NCBI RefSeq assembly: GCF_009789235.1
Contig: NZ_WSTB01000008.1
Span: 186,001 to 250,000 of the forward strand
From: Flavobacterium hydrocarbonoxydans
GTDB taxonomy: Bacteria; Bacteroidota; Bacteroidia; Flavobacteriales; Flavobacteriaceae
Direction of reading: 5' to 3'
Length of the DNA stretch: 64,000 nucleotides
Shown here: positions 18,379 to 27,483 of the stretch, piece after piece
How positions within the stretch are numbered: position 1 is the first letter of the stretch
Layout of the letters: each line of letters begins with the position of its first letter
Notes under the pieces: generated by a model
The model's input: the letters and a program-made list of their open reading frames with translations, nothing else
The model's database searches: none
Told to the model about the DNA's origin: nothing
Position numbers and translations under genes: made by a program

Positions 18379-19665
18379 TTATGAAATATATTCTAATGTG
18401 CGTTCTAAGGCCATTCCTCTGGAACCTTTTATCAGAATTGAATTATGGCTAAATTTAAACGTTTTAAGATACATTGCAAAAGCATCAAATGTTTCGAAAA
18501 ACTGGAGATTTTCGTTCGAAATTCGGTTTTCGTAAAAGGCTTTTCCAATTAAATAACAAACTGATTTGTTTTGGTTAGCTAATGAATCAACAATAACTTT
18601 ATGTTCCGCCTGACTCTCTTGACCAAGCTCAAACATATCTCCTAAAATCATTATTTTATTCTGATTGTCTAATTGCAAAAAGTTAGTAATCGCAACCGCC
18701 ATACTGCTCGGGTTCGCATTATAGGCATCCAAAATGATTTCGTTAGATCCTTTTTTCAGTAATTGAGATCGGTTATTTTCCGGAATATACCCTTCAATTG
18801 CATCTTTTATAGCTTCGTTTTCAACTTCAAAAAACTGACCAATTGCAACTGCAGCATTGATATTGTTTGAATTGTAAAGTCCTATTAAATGAGATGTAAC
18901 TTCAAAGTTTCCGTAATCAATCGTTACAAAAGGATTTGCGGTTACTTTATTAATATTCACATTGGCGTGACTATTATTAATACCAAAAGTAAAAGATTTA
19001 ATTGCTTTTGATTTTTCAATCTGAATAGGGTCTTCTAAATTAATAAAAGCCATCTTATCATTCTTTACAAGATATTGATACATTTCGCTTTTACCAATAA
19101 TCACACCTTCTACTCCTCCAAAACCTTCCAGATGTGCTTTCCCAAAATTGGTGATATAGCCATAATCAGGTTGAGCAATTTCGCATAAAAATTCAATTTC
19201 TTTTTTATGGTTAGCACCCATTTCTACGATTCCTATCTCAGTTTCTGAGGTAAAAGACAGTAAAGTTAATGGCACTCCAATATGATTGTTTAAATTTCCA
19301 ACAGTAGCTTTGGTTTTGTATTTTTTAGCCAAGACCACATTGATCAATTCCTTAGTTGTTGTTTTACCATTGCTTCCGGTAAGAGCAACAATAGGTAGTT
19401 TTAAATAGGTTCTGTGAAATTTTGCCAAAGCCTGCAAAGCCTCTAAACTATCTTCTACCAGAATTGTTCTTTCGTCTATAAAATATTCGGCATTATCAAT
19501 AATAACATATTTTGCACCTTTATCTAACGCCTCAGCAGCAAAAGTATTCGCGTCAAAATTTTCTCCCTTAATAGCGCAAAACATCGAATCTTTCTCAATT
19601 TTACGCGTGTCTATTGAAACTGATTTACATTGTAAAAACAGACTATGAATTTCTTGAATATTCAT
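18379..19665 (-). CDS. murF: UDP-N-acetylmuramoyl-tripeptide--D-alanyl-D-alanine ligase
   Basis: The protein has 428 residues, typical for Bacteroidota MurF. It joins D-Ala-D-Ala to the UDP-MurNAc tripeptide, the last cytoplasmic step of peptidoglycan precursor assembly. The Mur-ligase N-terminal domain (residues 1-85, SIDTRKIEKDSMFCAIKG) is followed by the ATP loop GSNGKTTT at 97-104, then EMGANHKKEI, the central-domain string YNSNNINAAVAIG, and a C-terminal domain with LDAYNANPSSM and ILGDMFELG, both typical of MurF. It stands alone, convergent with the PUL regulator and 117 bp from the gldJ stop. Confidence 0.96.
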   Translation of the reverse strand: MNIQEIHSLFLQCKSVSIDTRKIEKDSMFCAIKGENFDANTFAAEALDKGAKYVIIDNAEYFIDERTILVEDSLEALQALAKFHRTYLKLPIVALTGSNGKTTTKELINVVLAKKYKTKATVGNLNNHIGVPLTLLSFTSETEIGIVEMGANHKKEIEFLCEIAQPDYGYITNFGKAHLEGFGGVEGVIIGKSEMYQYLVKNDKMAFINLEDPIQIEKSKAIKSFTFGINNSHANVNINKVTANPFVTIDYGNFEVTSHLIGLYNSNNINAAVAIGQFFEVENEAIKDAIEGYIPENNRSQLLKKGSNEIILDAYNANPSSMAVAITNFLQLDNQNKIMILGDMFELGQESQAEHKVIVDSLANQNKSVCYLIGKAFYENRISNENLQFFETFDAFAMYLKTFKFSHNSILIKGSRGMALERTLEYIS

Positions 19666-19710
19666 TTATAAAAATTTAATTGGTCATAAAAGTAGAAAAA
19701 AAACAATAAA

Positions 19711-19761
19711 AAAATTCCAAATTCCATACTGAAATATTCAGCTTTTGGAATTTGGAATTTT
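19711..19761 (-). terminator. Terminator downstream of gldJ
   Basis: A 16-bp perfect stem (AAAATTCCAAATTCCA paired with its complement at 19746-19761) has an inner CTGAA/TTCAG hairpin in the loop and a T-run on the minus strand. It begins about 20 bp after the gldJ stop. The arms use the TTGGAATTTGGAATTT string that recurs at 37428-37445 and 55865-55880. Confidence 0.8.
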
Positions 19762-19782
19762 TTTAAACGGAATTTCTAAATC

Positions 19783-21474
19783 TTAATTCCTTGGTGATTT
19801 TTTTCTTTCAGTTTTTGGACCTACTCTAGACATCGCACATCTAAATCCGATGTAATCAGTAGCCATATCCTGTGGAAAATATCTTCTTTGAGCCGGATCT
19901 AACCAATATGCTCTATCTCTCCAGGAACCTCCTTTATAAACTCTTACATTATCGTCTATAAGTGTTGTTCTCTTGCTTGATTTATCGTATTTTCTAATCA
20001 TTTTACCTAAACTGTCTGTAGTTACATTATGCTTAGGCGAATTGTACATTGATTGCTCAGGTTTACCAGTTGACTCAGAATCTCCAAAATCAAAATATCT
20101 TGATGATTGTTTGTCACCATCTCTGTAATTGATATTGTCGCTGGTGTCAAAGTTTTGTCTTAAGTACGTTTCCTGCTCACCAATTGGCTCTTGTGCAATT
20201 TCTCCCGGAAGATTTCTTGCTACAATTTTTCCGTTACTTAAGGTATCATATCTGATATCATTTTTGGTAACTACTTGTATTTTACCGTCTTTACCAATTT
20301 TGTTTTTAGCATAAAGGTTTCCTCTAAAGTAGTTGAAATCATTTGCTTCATTATCAATAATAGGTCTGTAAACGTCCTGTACCCATTCTGCAACGTTACC
20401 TGCCATATCGTACAGTCCAAAATCATTTGGAGCATAGCTTTTTACACCATTAGTGATATCGGCTCCATCATCAGACCAACCTGCAATTCCACCGTAATCA
20501 CCGTTTCCTTGTTTAAAGTTAGCCAATTGATCTCCTTTGTTTTTACGTTTTGAAGAACGCGTATAATCACCTGACCAAGGGTATTTCTTTTGTCCTTTGT
20601 AGATATTGTATTCTCTTTGTCCAACATCTGCAGCCGCAGCATATTCCCATTCTGCTTCAGTAGGAAGTCTGTATTCCGGTAAAATAATTCCAGATGAACG
20701 TTGTGCGTACACATTTTTTTCATCAGGCACTACACCGTCTTTTCCTGCTTTTGGTCTTTTTCCGTTTGGATTTTTCTTTAAAACAAGCTCTTCATTACCA
20801 CCGTAAGTAGTAGTTGGAGTTGCTAAATAGGTTTCTGTATTAAAAGTGCTTTCAGCAGAAACATCCTGAGTTTTAGCTCCTTTTTTAAGGTAACCATTTT
20901 TCTCCAATACAGCCTCGTTTACACGATCTGTTCTCCATTTACTGAATTCAACTGCCTGAATCCAATTTACACCTACTACAGGATAGTTTGCGTATGAAGG
21001 GTGTCTTAAATAGTTATTGGTCATCGTTTCGTTATATCCTAAACGATTTCTCCATACCAAAGTATCAGGAGAAGCTCCTTCATAAATATTTTTGTAATTT
21101 TCTTCTGTTGGAGGGAAAACTTTTTTCAACCACTCAAGGTATTCTAAGTACATACCATTGGTAACTTCGGTTTCATCCATATAAAATGACTGAACGTGTT
21201 GCTGAGTAGGCGTGTTATTCCAATCGTGCATAACATCATCTTGTACTTTACCCATGGTAAAAGTACCTCCTTCAACAAAAACCAAACCAGGACCAGCCTG
21301 TTGTTTTTTACCTGCATTTCTAGCAGCCGTTCCATTCTGACTATCGACGTCCCAACCAGTTGCTCTAGAAGCGTGATTTGAACTCGATTTTTTGCTACAG
21401 CTAGCCGTGCCTAACATCAATACCATTGACATCATTAATTGCAAGGCTACAATTTTGTTTACTTTCATACTCAT
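19783..21474 (-). CDS. gldJ: Gliding motility / T9SS lipoprotein GldJ
   Basis: The protein has 563 residues with a lipobox LGTASC (Cys26 counting from the first Met; an ATG two codons later would serve as well). A formylglycine-generating-enzyme-like (sulfatase-modifying-factor) fold runs through the rest: FVEGGTFTMG, FYMDETEVTNGMYLEYLEW, YRLPTEAEWEYAAA, NDFGLYDMAGNVAEWVQDVY, YKGGSWRDRAYWLDPAQRR and IGFRCAM. GldJ is an outer-membrane lipoprotein related to GldK and is needed for gliding and T9SS function in Flavobacterium. The neighbour porU is divergent, an order I recall from F. johnsoniae. The FGE fold here is structural; no catalytic role is known. Confidence 0.95.
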   Translation of the reverse strand: MSMKVNKIVALQLMMSMVLMLGTASCSKKSSSNHASRATGWDVDSQNGTAARNAGKKQQAGPGLVFVEGGTFTMGKVQDDVMHDWNNTPTQQHVQSFYMDETEVTNGMYLEYLEWLKKVFPPTEENYKNIYEGASPDTLVWRNRLGYNETMTNNYLRHPSYANYPVVGVNWIQAVEFSKWRTDRVNEAVLEKNGYLKKGAKTQDVSAESTFNTETYLATPTTTYGGNEELVLKKNPNGKRPKAGKDGVVPDEKNVYAQRSSGIILPEYRLPTEAEWEYAAAADVGQREYNIYKGQKKYPWSGDYTRSSKRKNKGDQLANFKQGNGDYGGIAGWSDDGADITNGVKSYAPNDFGLYDMAGNVAEWVQDVYRPIIDNEANDFNYFRGNLYAKNKIGKDGKIQVVTKNDIRYDTLSNGKIVARNLPGEIAQEPIGEQETYLRQNFDTSDNINYRDGDKQSSRYFDFGDSESTGKPEQSMYNSPKHNVTTDSLGKMIRKYDKSSKRTTLIDDNVRVYKGGSWRDRAYWLDPAQRRYFPQDMATDYIGFRCAMSRVGPKTERKKSPRN

Positions 21475-21591
21475 TCGTAGGTGATAAATTTAGGTGCTGC
21501 AATATAATAATTAACCTTTAATATGCAACACCAGTTTCAATAATTTTATTTAACTGATTTTTACCAGAAAAATAACCTTTCATTACGAACG

Positions 21592-21599
21592 CAAAAATA
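21592..21599 (-). promoter_or_regulatory. Candidate -7 box for gldJ
   Basis: The minus strand reads TATTTTTG, an exact TAnnTTTG match, 118 bp before the gldJ ATG in the gldJ/porU divergent gap. No clear -33 TTG was seen. Confidence 0.5.
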
Positions 21600-21682
21600 T
21601 ACTTTTTATTATTTACTATAACACTAAATACTATATTTTTACTTACTAAAATATTTTAACTTTAATAACGTTTTATCACACA

Positions 21683-24600
21683 ATGAAACAAGCCTTAATC
21701 TTATCTTTTTTTTTCCTTCCCTTAATTGCTTTATCCCAGATAAATAGGCAGCTAACGATCGATTGGCAACCTAAAAAAGAAATGAATTTTGGCGGATATA
21801 AAACTACCATTCCGTACTTTTTAGGCAACTCATTTAAGTTTGATACTACAAAAAAAAACATAAGACTGTTAGTAAAACTAGACGAATCCAGTCCTTCTAA
21901 CAACAGCTCAGTACAACTCACAAATGTCGTTTACGAAGCTATTTCTATTTCAGAATTAGGCAATTTAGCGACAGAAAACATCCCTAACCAACCAAATGAA
22001 ACGCTAAAAATTGCTCAGTCAAGAGAAAAAAAAGATGTTTTTATTTCTTTATCTCCCATTGTATCAGACGGAAACACCTTTAAAAAAATAAAATCTTTTT
22101 CTTACATTATAAATAATCTTTCTTCAAAAAGTAATAATTCGCAACTTACTCAAAAGGCAAAAATCATCACCAATTCTGTTTTAAGTTCTGGAGACTGGTA
22201 TCGTTTTTATGTAGAAAAATCTGGTGTATATAAAATTTCGAAATCGTTTTTACAAAGCTTAGGTTTTGATGCTTCCAGAGTTGATCCGAGAAAAATAAAA
22301 ATTTTCGGTAATGGAGGAAAAATGCTTCCACTGGCAAACAATACTTATTATCCGGATGATTTAACTGAAAATGCCATTCAAATAATAGGCGAAAATGATG
22401 GCACTTTTGATGATAGTGATTATATTTTATTTTATGCCGAAGGAGTGGACAACTGGAACAACGAAAGCAAAACCAATATTAATTTATACGACACCAAATC
22501 CTTTTATTACGTAACTACACAGGGAGATAACGGAAAACGAATTCAGGATTTGACACAGCCATCGGCCAACAGTACTTTAAATTTAAGCACATTCGATGAC
22601 CATCAATTTTACGAAAAAGACCTTGTAAACATTGTAAACCTTGGGCGTCAATGGTTTGGAGAATCTTTTGAAATCAATCAGGAACAGGAATTCGAATTCA
22701 ATTTCCCCAACATAGACAGCTCTGTACCAGTGAAAATTCAAACTAACGTAGCGGCTGCTGCTTACACTCCTACTTCCTTTTCCATCAGTTCAAACACTCA
22801 AAACATTGGAACCATAAATCTCACCGGACTGACACCCAACTCTGATATTGTTTTTCAACAGCAATCATTTCCAGCCAATACTTCTTTTACGGGTGCCGAA
22901 AATGTAAAAATCAAAATCACATACAACAACAATGGCGTTCCGGGATCTAAAGGCTATCTGGATTACATTAATTTAACTGCAAAAAGAAAACTACAGGGAT
23001 ACGGAAAACAGTTTCATTTTCAGTACGATACCGCTGGCGCAACAGCCGGAATTGTAAGTTATAATTTTACTAATGCTTCGGCAATTTCCCAAATTTGGGA
23101 CGTTACAGACCTATATACTGTATCTAAAATTGAAAATACAGCACTTGGCAATTTCAGCTTTAAGGCAACTTTGGGTGAAATTCGAAAATATATTGCCATC
23201 GATCCTGCCGATTACTATACTCCTTTAAAAGAAAGCAGATCCAAAATAACCAATCAAAACCTAAAAGGAACACTTTTTAAAAACAGTCAGAATAACTTTC
23301 AGGATATTGACTACGTCATCATAACACCCGGATTTTTAGCTTCGCAGGCCGAAAAACTAGCCAATTTTCATCGCACTTACTCCAATTTAAATACCAAAGT
23401 ACTAACCTTAGAAGCCATTTATCAGGAATTTTCATCCGGCAAACAGGATGTTGCCGCCATTAGAAACTGTATTAAATATATTTATGAAAATGCTTCTTCG
23501 CCAGAAAAACGAATTAGATATCTAAATCTTTTTGGAGACGCCTCTTTTGATTACAAAAACCGAATACCAAACAACAATAACATTGTACCTATATATGAAT
23601 CCCTGGAAAGCAATACAGCCGGAGAACGTTCATTCGCGTCCGATGATTTTTTTGGACTAATGGATGCTGATGAAGGAAACATCATTAGTGATTTTGGAGG
23701 AATTGATATAGCTGTGGGCCGAATGCTGGTAAGCGACACCAGACAAGCTGATGAAATGGTGAACAAAATACTGGAATACCACGATATCAAATCATACGGC
23801 AACTGGCGTAATAATTTTATGTTTGTAAGCGATGATTCTGATGACCCAAGTGACGCTTCCCTGCAATTCAGACAAAATAAATTAGCGGATCTTATTGCTG
23901 CCGAAAAGCCTTTTTTTAATCCAAACAAAATACTTTTAGACTCTTATATTCAGGAAGCTTCTGCTGGAGGAAACCGATATCCAAAAGCCCGAACCGACTT
24001 ATTTAATGCTTTCGAAAAAGGAGCTTTGATTTTTAATTATCTCGGTCATGGTGGTGAAGACGGATTATCAGCAGAACGAATCTGGGAAAAAGCAGACGGA
24101 CAAAATGTTAACAATCAGTACAAATACCCTTTATTTACCACTATTACCTGTGAGTTTACCCGTTTTGACAACCCAAGCCGGCCAACAGCTGGAGAATATA
24201 CCTATTGGAATCCAAAAGGCGGTGCAATTTCGCTCGTCACCACTATCAGAACCATTTTTCAGGTAACTGCCGAAGCCTTTAATGATACATTTTATGAAAC
24301 ACTACTTGCTTTTGGCTCAAACGAATATCCTTCGATTGCCGAAGCACTTCGTATCGCTAAGAACGACACTCACAACTCCTCCAGCAATGTTGTTTTCTGC
24401 ATTGGTGATCCCGCTTTGATGTTAGCAATACCTAAACCTAAAATTATTTTAACAAAAGTAAATGATATTGTTATTTCAGATGCAATTCCGGATTTCAAAT
24501 CCTTAGCAAAAATTAAAATTTCAGGAGAAATAACCGACGAAAACAATAATGTACTAAACAATTATAACGGAGAGCTTTCGACAGCCATTTTTGACAAATT

Positions 24601-25519
24601 AATCAATGCCAGTACACTTAATAACGACGGAAACAGCGCTCCTATTCAGTTTAAAAAGCTGGGAGAAACCATTTTCAGAGGAAATGCCTCAGTAACCAAT
24701 GGCCAATTCGAATTTAGCTTTATCGTTCCGAGAGACATCAGGATTCCAGTTGACTTTGGCCGAATTAGTTTTTATTCGAAGAAAAATCAACAATTGGAAA
24801 ACCAATCTGGATACAATGACATAATCAAAATTGGAGGAATAAACGAAAATGCACCCCAAGACAATAATAGTCCAAAAGTGAAGTTATATATGAACGATGA
24901 AACATTTGTATCTGGTGGCATTACAAATGAATCCCCTTTTTTATTAGCATTACTTGAAGATGAGAACGGCATAAACACTGCCAGCGGAATAGGACATGAC
25001 ATTGTAGCAATATTAGATGGAGATGTAAGTAATCCTTATGTTCTTAATGATTATTATCAAACAGCATTAGACGATTATACAAATGGTAATTTAAGATTTC
25101 CATTACGAAATTTATCGCCTGGTTTGCACACAATCACCTTCACTGCCTGGGATGTTTACAACAATCCCGTAACCAGTGAAATTCAATTTATTGTAGTGGG
25201 AGACGAATCGCTGACATTATCACACGTTCTTAATTATCCAAATCCTTTTACCAGTTATACCGAATTTTGGTTTTCGCACAACAAACCTTATGAACCTCTG
25301 GAAGCTCAGGTTCAGGTGATGACTATTACAGGTAAAGTGGTCTGGACTAAAAACCAAACCATTACAACGGATGGATTTTTATCAAGAGAAATCACCTGGG
25401 ACGGAAAAGATGATTTTGGCGACCGAATTGGAAAAGGTGTCTATATATACAAACTAACTGTAAAATCCAGTTTAACGAATAAAAAGGCAGAAAAATACGA
25501 AAAACTTGTTATACTCTAA
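21683..25519 (+). CDS. porU: Type IX secretion C-terminal signal peptidase PorU (C25 family)
   Basis: The protein has 1278 residues with a signal peptide (MKQALILSFFFLPLIALSQ). A long N-terminal region to about 530 comes before the gingipain-like C25 peptidase domain (about 540-900). The catalytic dyad is visible as H789 in YLGHGGEDG and C823 in TTITCEF, a His-Cys spacing of 34, close to known C25 enzymes. Ig-like domains follow. The last 85 or so residues (LNYPNPFTSYTEFWFSH to GKGVYIYKLTVKS) are a T9SS type-A C-terminal domain. In the T9SS, PorU removes C-terminal signals from cargo at the cell surface and attaches it, held there by PorV. The next gene, 39 bp downstream, is porV. Confidence 0.96.
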   Translation: MKQALILSFFFLPLIALSQINRQLTIDWQPKKEMNFGGYKTTIPYFLGNSFKFDTTKKNIRLLVKLDESSPSNNSSVQLTNVVYEAISISELGNLATENIPNQPNETLKIAQSREKKDVFISLSPIVSDGNTFKKIKSFSYIINNLSSKSNNSQLTQKAKIITNSVLSSGDWYRFYVEKSGVYKISKSFLQSLGFDASRVDPRKIKIFGNGGKMLPLANNTYYPDDLTENAIQIIGENDGTFDDSDYILFYAEGVDNWNNESKTNINLYDTKSFYYVTTQGDNGKRIQDLTQPSANSTLNLSTFDDHQFYEKDLVNIVNLGRQWFGESFEINQEQEFEFNFPNIDSSVPVKIQTNVAAAAYTPTSFSISSNTQNIGTINLTGLTPNSDIVFQQQSFPANTSFTGAENVKIKITYNNNGVPGSKGYLDYINLTAKRKLQGYGKQFHFQYDTAGATAGIVSYNFTNASAISQIWDVTDLYTVSKIENTALGNFSFKATLGEIRKYIAIDPADYYTPLKESRSKITNQNLKGTLFKNSQNNFQDIDYVIITPGFLASQAEKLANFHRTYSNLNTKVLTLEAIYQEFSSGKQDVAAIRNCIKYIYENASSPEKRIRYLNLFGDASFDYKNRIPNNNNIVPIYESLESNTAGERSFASDDFFGLMDADEGNIISDFGGIDIAVGRMLVSDTRQADEMVNKILEYHDIKSYGNWRNNFMFVSDDSDDPSDASLQFRQNKLADLIAAEKPFFNPNKILLDSYIQEASAGGNRYPKARTDLFNAFEKGALIFNYLGHGGEDGLSAERIWEKADGQNVNNQYKYPLFTTITCEFTRFDNPSRPTAGEYTYWNPKGGAISLVTTIRTIFQVTAEAFNDTFYETLLAFGSNEYPSIAEALRIAKNDTHNSSSNVVFCIGDPALMLAIPKPKIILTKVNDIVISDAIPDFKSLAKIKISGEITDENNNVLNNYNGELSTAIFDKLINASTLNNDGNSAPIQFKKLGETIFRGNASVTNGQFEFSFIVPRDIRIPVDFGRISFYSKKNQQLENQSGYNDIIKIGGINENAPQDNNSPKVKLYMNDETFVSGGITNESPFLLALLEDENGINTASGIGHDIVAILDGDVSNPYVLNDYYQTALDDYTNGNLRFPLRNLSPGLHTITFTAWDVYNNPVTSEIQFIVVGDESLTLSHVLNYPNPFTSYTEFWFSHNKPYEPLEAQVQVMTITGKVVWTKNQTITTDGFLSREITWDGKDDFGDRIGKGVYIYKLTVKSSLTNKKAEKYEKLVIL

Positions 25520-25558
25520 TATTCTAATATATTTGCAATAAAAACTACTCTTTTATAA

Positions 25559-26764
25559 ATGAAAAAAATATCACTCTTATTCATTTTCCTGTTTACCATT
25601 TCTCTTGTTAAGGCACAAGATAGGGTAATAACAACAGGAGTTCCTTTTTTACTAGTAGCTGCTGATGCCAGAGCAGCAGGTTTAGCCGACCAGGGTGTTG
25701 CAACATCAGCAGATGTTTTTTCGCAACAATGGAATCCCGCAAAATATGCCTTTTCTATCGACCAGCAAGGCCTGTCTGTAAGTTACACTCCGTATCTTAC
25801 CTCTTTAGTAAATGATATCTCATTAAGCCAATTAACCTATTACAATAAAATAGACGAACGTAGTGCCTTTGCAGGAAGTATTCGTTATTTTAGTATTGGT
25901 GATATTGAACTGAGAACCGATTTAGATAGCCAGCCAAACGTTGTAAAACCATCTGAATTTGCTATTGATGGTTCGTATTCTCTACAATTAAGCCCGGTTT
26001 TCTCTATGGCAGTTGGCGCCCGTTTTATTAGCTCTAATTTAGCTATCACTACTGAAGGACAAAGTTTAGAAGCTGCAAAATCTTTTGCTTTTGATGTTGC
26101 CGGTTTTTACCAATCTGAAGAAATTGCTTATCAGGATTTCAACGGAAGATGGAGAGCGGGTTTTAACTTCCAGAATATGGGACCAAAAATAAATTACGAC
26201 TTAAGCGGTATCGACGATGGATCTGGATCAAATTTTCTTCCAGCCAATTTAAGACTGGGTGCAGGTTTCGATTTTATATTAGATGATTATAATAAGGTAG
26301 CGGTGAGTGCCGAAATCACAAAATTATTAGTTCCTACTCCGCAAATTCCAGTTCCTACCGCCACTGATATAAATGGCGATGGCGACACAACCGACCCTGG
26401 AGAAACAAGCGATGGCGTTCAGGAAGCCAACAACGAATATAATTCTATCGGCTGGGTTCCGGGAATATTCCAATCGTTTGGGGATGCTCCAGATGGCTTT
26501 AGTGAGGAATTAAAAGAAATCACTTATAGTCTGGCGGGAGAATATACCTATCAGGATTCTTTCTCGATGCGAGCAGGATATTACCATCAAAGTCCTGATA
26601 AAGGAGCAGTTCGATTTTTCTCTTTAGGAGCAGGATTCAAATACAATGTTATTAAGGTAGATGTTTCGTATTTATTCTCAACATCAAAAGTCAACAATCC
26701 ATTAGAAAATACCCTTCGTTTTTCTCTTACCTTTAATTTTGGTGAGAAATACGAGGAATATTAA
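25559..26764 (+). CDS. porV: Type IX secretion outer-membrane protein PorV (LptO)
   Basis: The protein has 401 residues with a signal peptide ending LVKAQ. The mature start (RVITTGVPFLLVAADARAAGLADQGVATS) is the PorV/UPF0164-type signature for this FadL-like 14-strand barrel. PorV collects T9SS cargo at the translocon and forms the attachment complex with PorU, its upstream neighbour. A loop at about 265-315 contains DINGDGD (from D270) followed by acidic residues, which resembles a calcium-binding loop; it would face one side of the membrane between strands. The C-terminus SLTFNFGEKYEEY ends in a normal outer-membrane strand. Confidence 0.96.
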   Translation: MKKISLLFIFLFTISLVKAQDRVITTGVPFLLVAADARAAGLADQGVATSADVFSQQWNPAKYAFSIDQQGLSVSYTPYLTSLVNDISLSQLTYYNKIDERSAFAGSIRYFSIGDIELRTDLDSQPNVVKPSEFAIDGSYSLQLSPVFSMAVGARFISSNLAITTEGQSLEAAKSFAFDVAGFYQSEEIAYQDFNGRWRAGFNFQNMGPKINYDLSGIDDGSGSNFLPANLRLGAGFDFILDDYNKVAVSAEITKLLVPTPQIPVPTATDINGDGDTTDPGETSDGVQEANNEYNSIGWVPGIFQSFGDAPDGFSEELKEITYSLAGEYTYQDSFSMRAGYYHQSPDKGAVRFFSLGAGFKYNVIKVDVSYLFSTSKVNNPLENTLRFSLTFNFGEKYEEY

Positions 26765-26788
26765 TTCAATTAAAAATAAAAATATAGC

Positions 26789-26831
26789 AATCCAAATTTC
26801 ATCTTAAGAAAATGAAATTTGGATTTTTTTT
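26789..26831 (+). terminator. Terminator after porV
   Basis: The 14-bp stem AATCCAAATTTCAT/ATGAAATTTGGATT with an 8- or 9-nt loop is followed by a run of T. The right arm contains the ATG at 26812, which therefore is not a plausible start for cdd. Confidence 0.9.
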
Positions 26832-26844
26832 CCAATACAAACAA

Positions 26845-27327
26845 ATGAAAGAGATTAGCGTAACATCGTCATTTTTGGTTTTCGATACTTTTGAAGAATT
26901 ACCAACAGACGTTCAGGAATTAATGAATCAAGCGGTTGAAATCCGCAAAAAAGCATACGCACCTTACTCCCAATTTAGAGTTGGAGCTGCATTACTTTTG
27001 GATAACGGAAAAATAATGTTGGGTTCTAATCAGGAAAATGCAGCTTATCCTTCAGGATTGTGTGCAGAACGAGTAGCTATTTTTCACGCCGGTGCCGTTT
27101 ATCCGGAAGCCAAAATTTTGAAAATGGCAATCACCGCAGCTTCAGACACCAACCAAACCACTGCTCCTATTCCACCATGCGGTTCCTGCAGACAATCAAT
27201 TGCAGAATATGAAATCAGACAGGACACCCCTATAGAAATTTATTTTATGGGAGAAATTGGCGCAATTTATCAGTCAGCATCCCTAAAAAATCTACTTCCT
27301 TTTATGTTTGATAAAAAGTTCTTGTAA
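26845..27327 (+). CDS. cdd: Cytidine deaminase
   Basis: The protein has 160 residues from the ATG at 26845. It converts cytidine and deoxycytidine to uridine and deoxyuridine in pyrimidine salvage. The zinc site is complete: C73-A-E75 in SGLCAERVAIF and C112-x2-C115 in PPCGSCRQ. The AYAPYSQFRVGAA segment is the nucleoside-binding start of homotetrameric Cdd. An upstream in-frame ATG at 26812 lies inside the porV terminator hairpin and would add the sequence MKFGFFFQYKQ, so it is rejected. Confidence 0.95.
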   Translation: MKEISVTSSFLVFDTFEELPTDVQELMNQAVEIRKKAYAPYSQFRVGAALLLDNGKIMLGSNQENAAYPSGLCAERVAIFHAGAVYPEAKILKMAITAASDTNQTTAPIPPCGSCRQSIAEYEIRQDTPIEIYFMGEIGAIYQSASLKNLLPFMFDKKFL

Positions 27328-27376
27328 AAAAAGCCAAAAAGTACCTTTTAAATTTTAGTTCTTAAACGGAATGTCT

Positions 27377-27384
27377 TATTTTTG
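27377..27384 (+). promoter_or_regulatory. Candidate -7 box for pdhA-pdhC
   Basis: The sequence reads TATTTTTG (TAnnTTTG), with TTTTAG 18 nt upstream in place of a -33 TTTG. It is followed by a small CCCGA/TCGGG hairpin at 27388-27401 within a leader of about 95 nt. Confidence 0.6.
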
Positions 27385-27483
27385 CATCCCGACCTTTCGG
27401 GCGCAAATTTGTGGGAGGAAACTATTTTGCGTTATAGGCAACAATTGATAACACAAACAACTTTAGCAAAAGAAAGAATTCAG

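Noticed and set aside
23551..23928. 125-codon minus-strand ORF inside porU
   Set aside because: It is antisense to the conserved C25 peptidase region and has no recognisable features.
27382..27483. N-terminal extension of pdhA
   Set aside because: It starts inside the TATTTTTG promoter box and over a small hairpin, and does not resemble E1 alpha.
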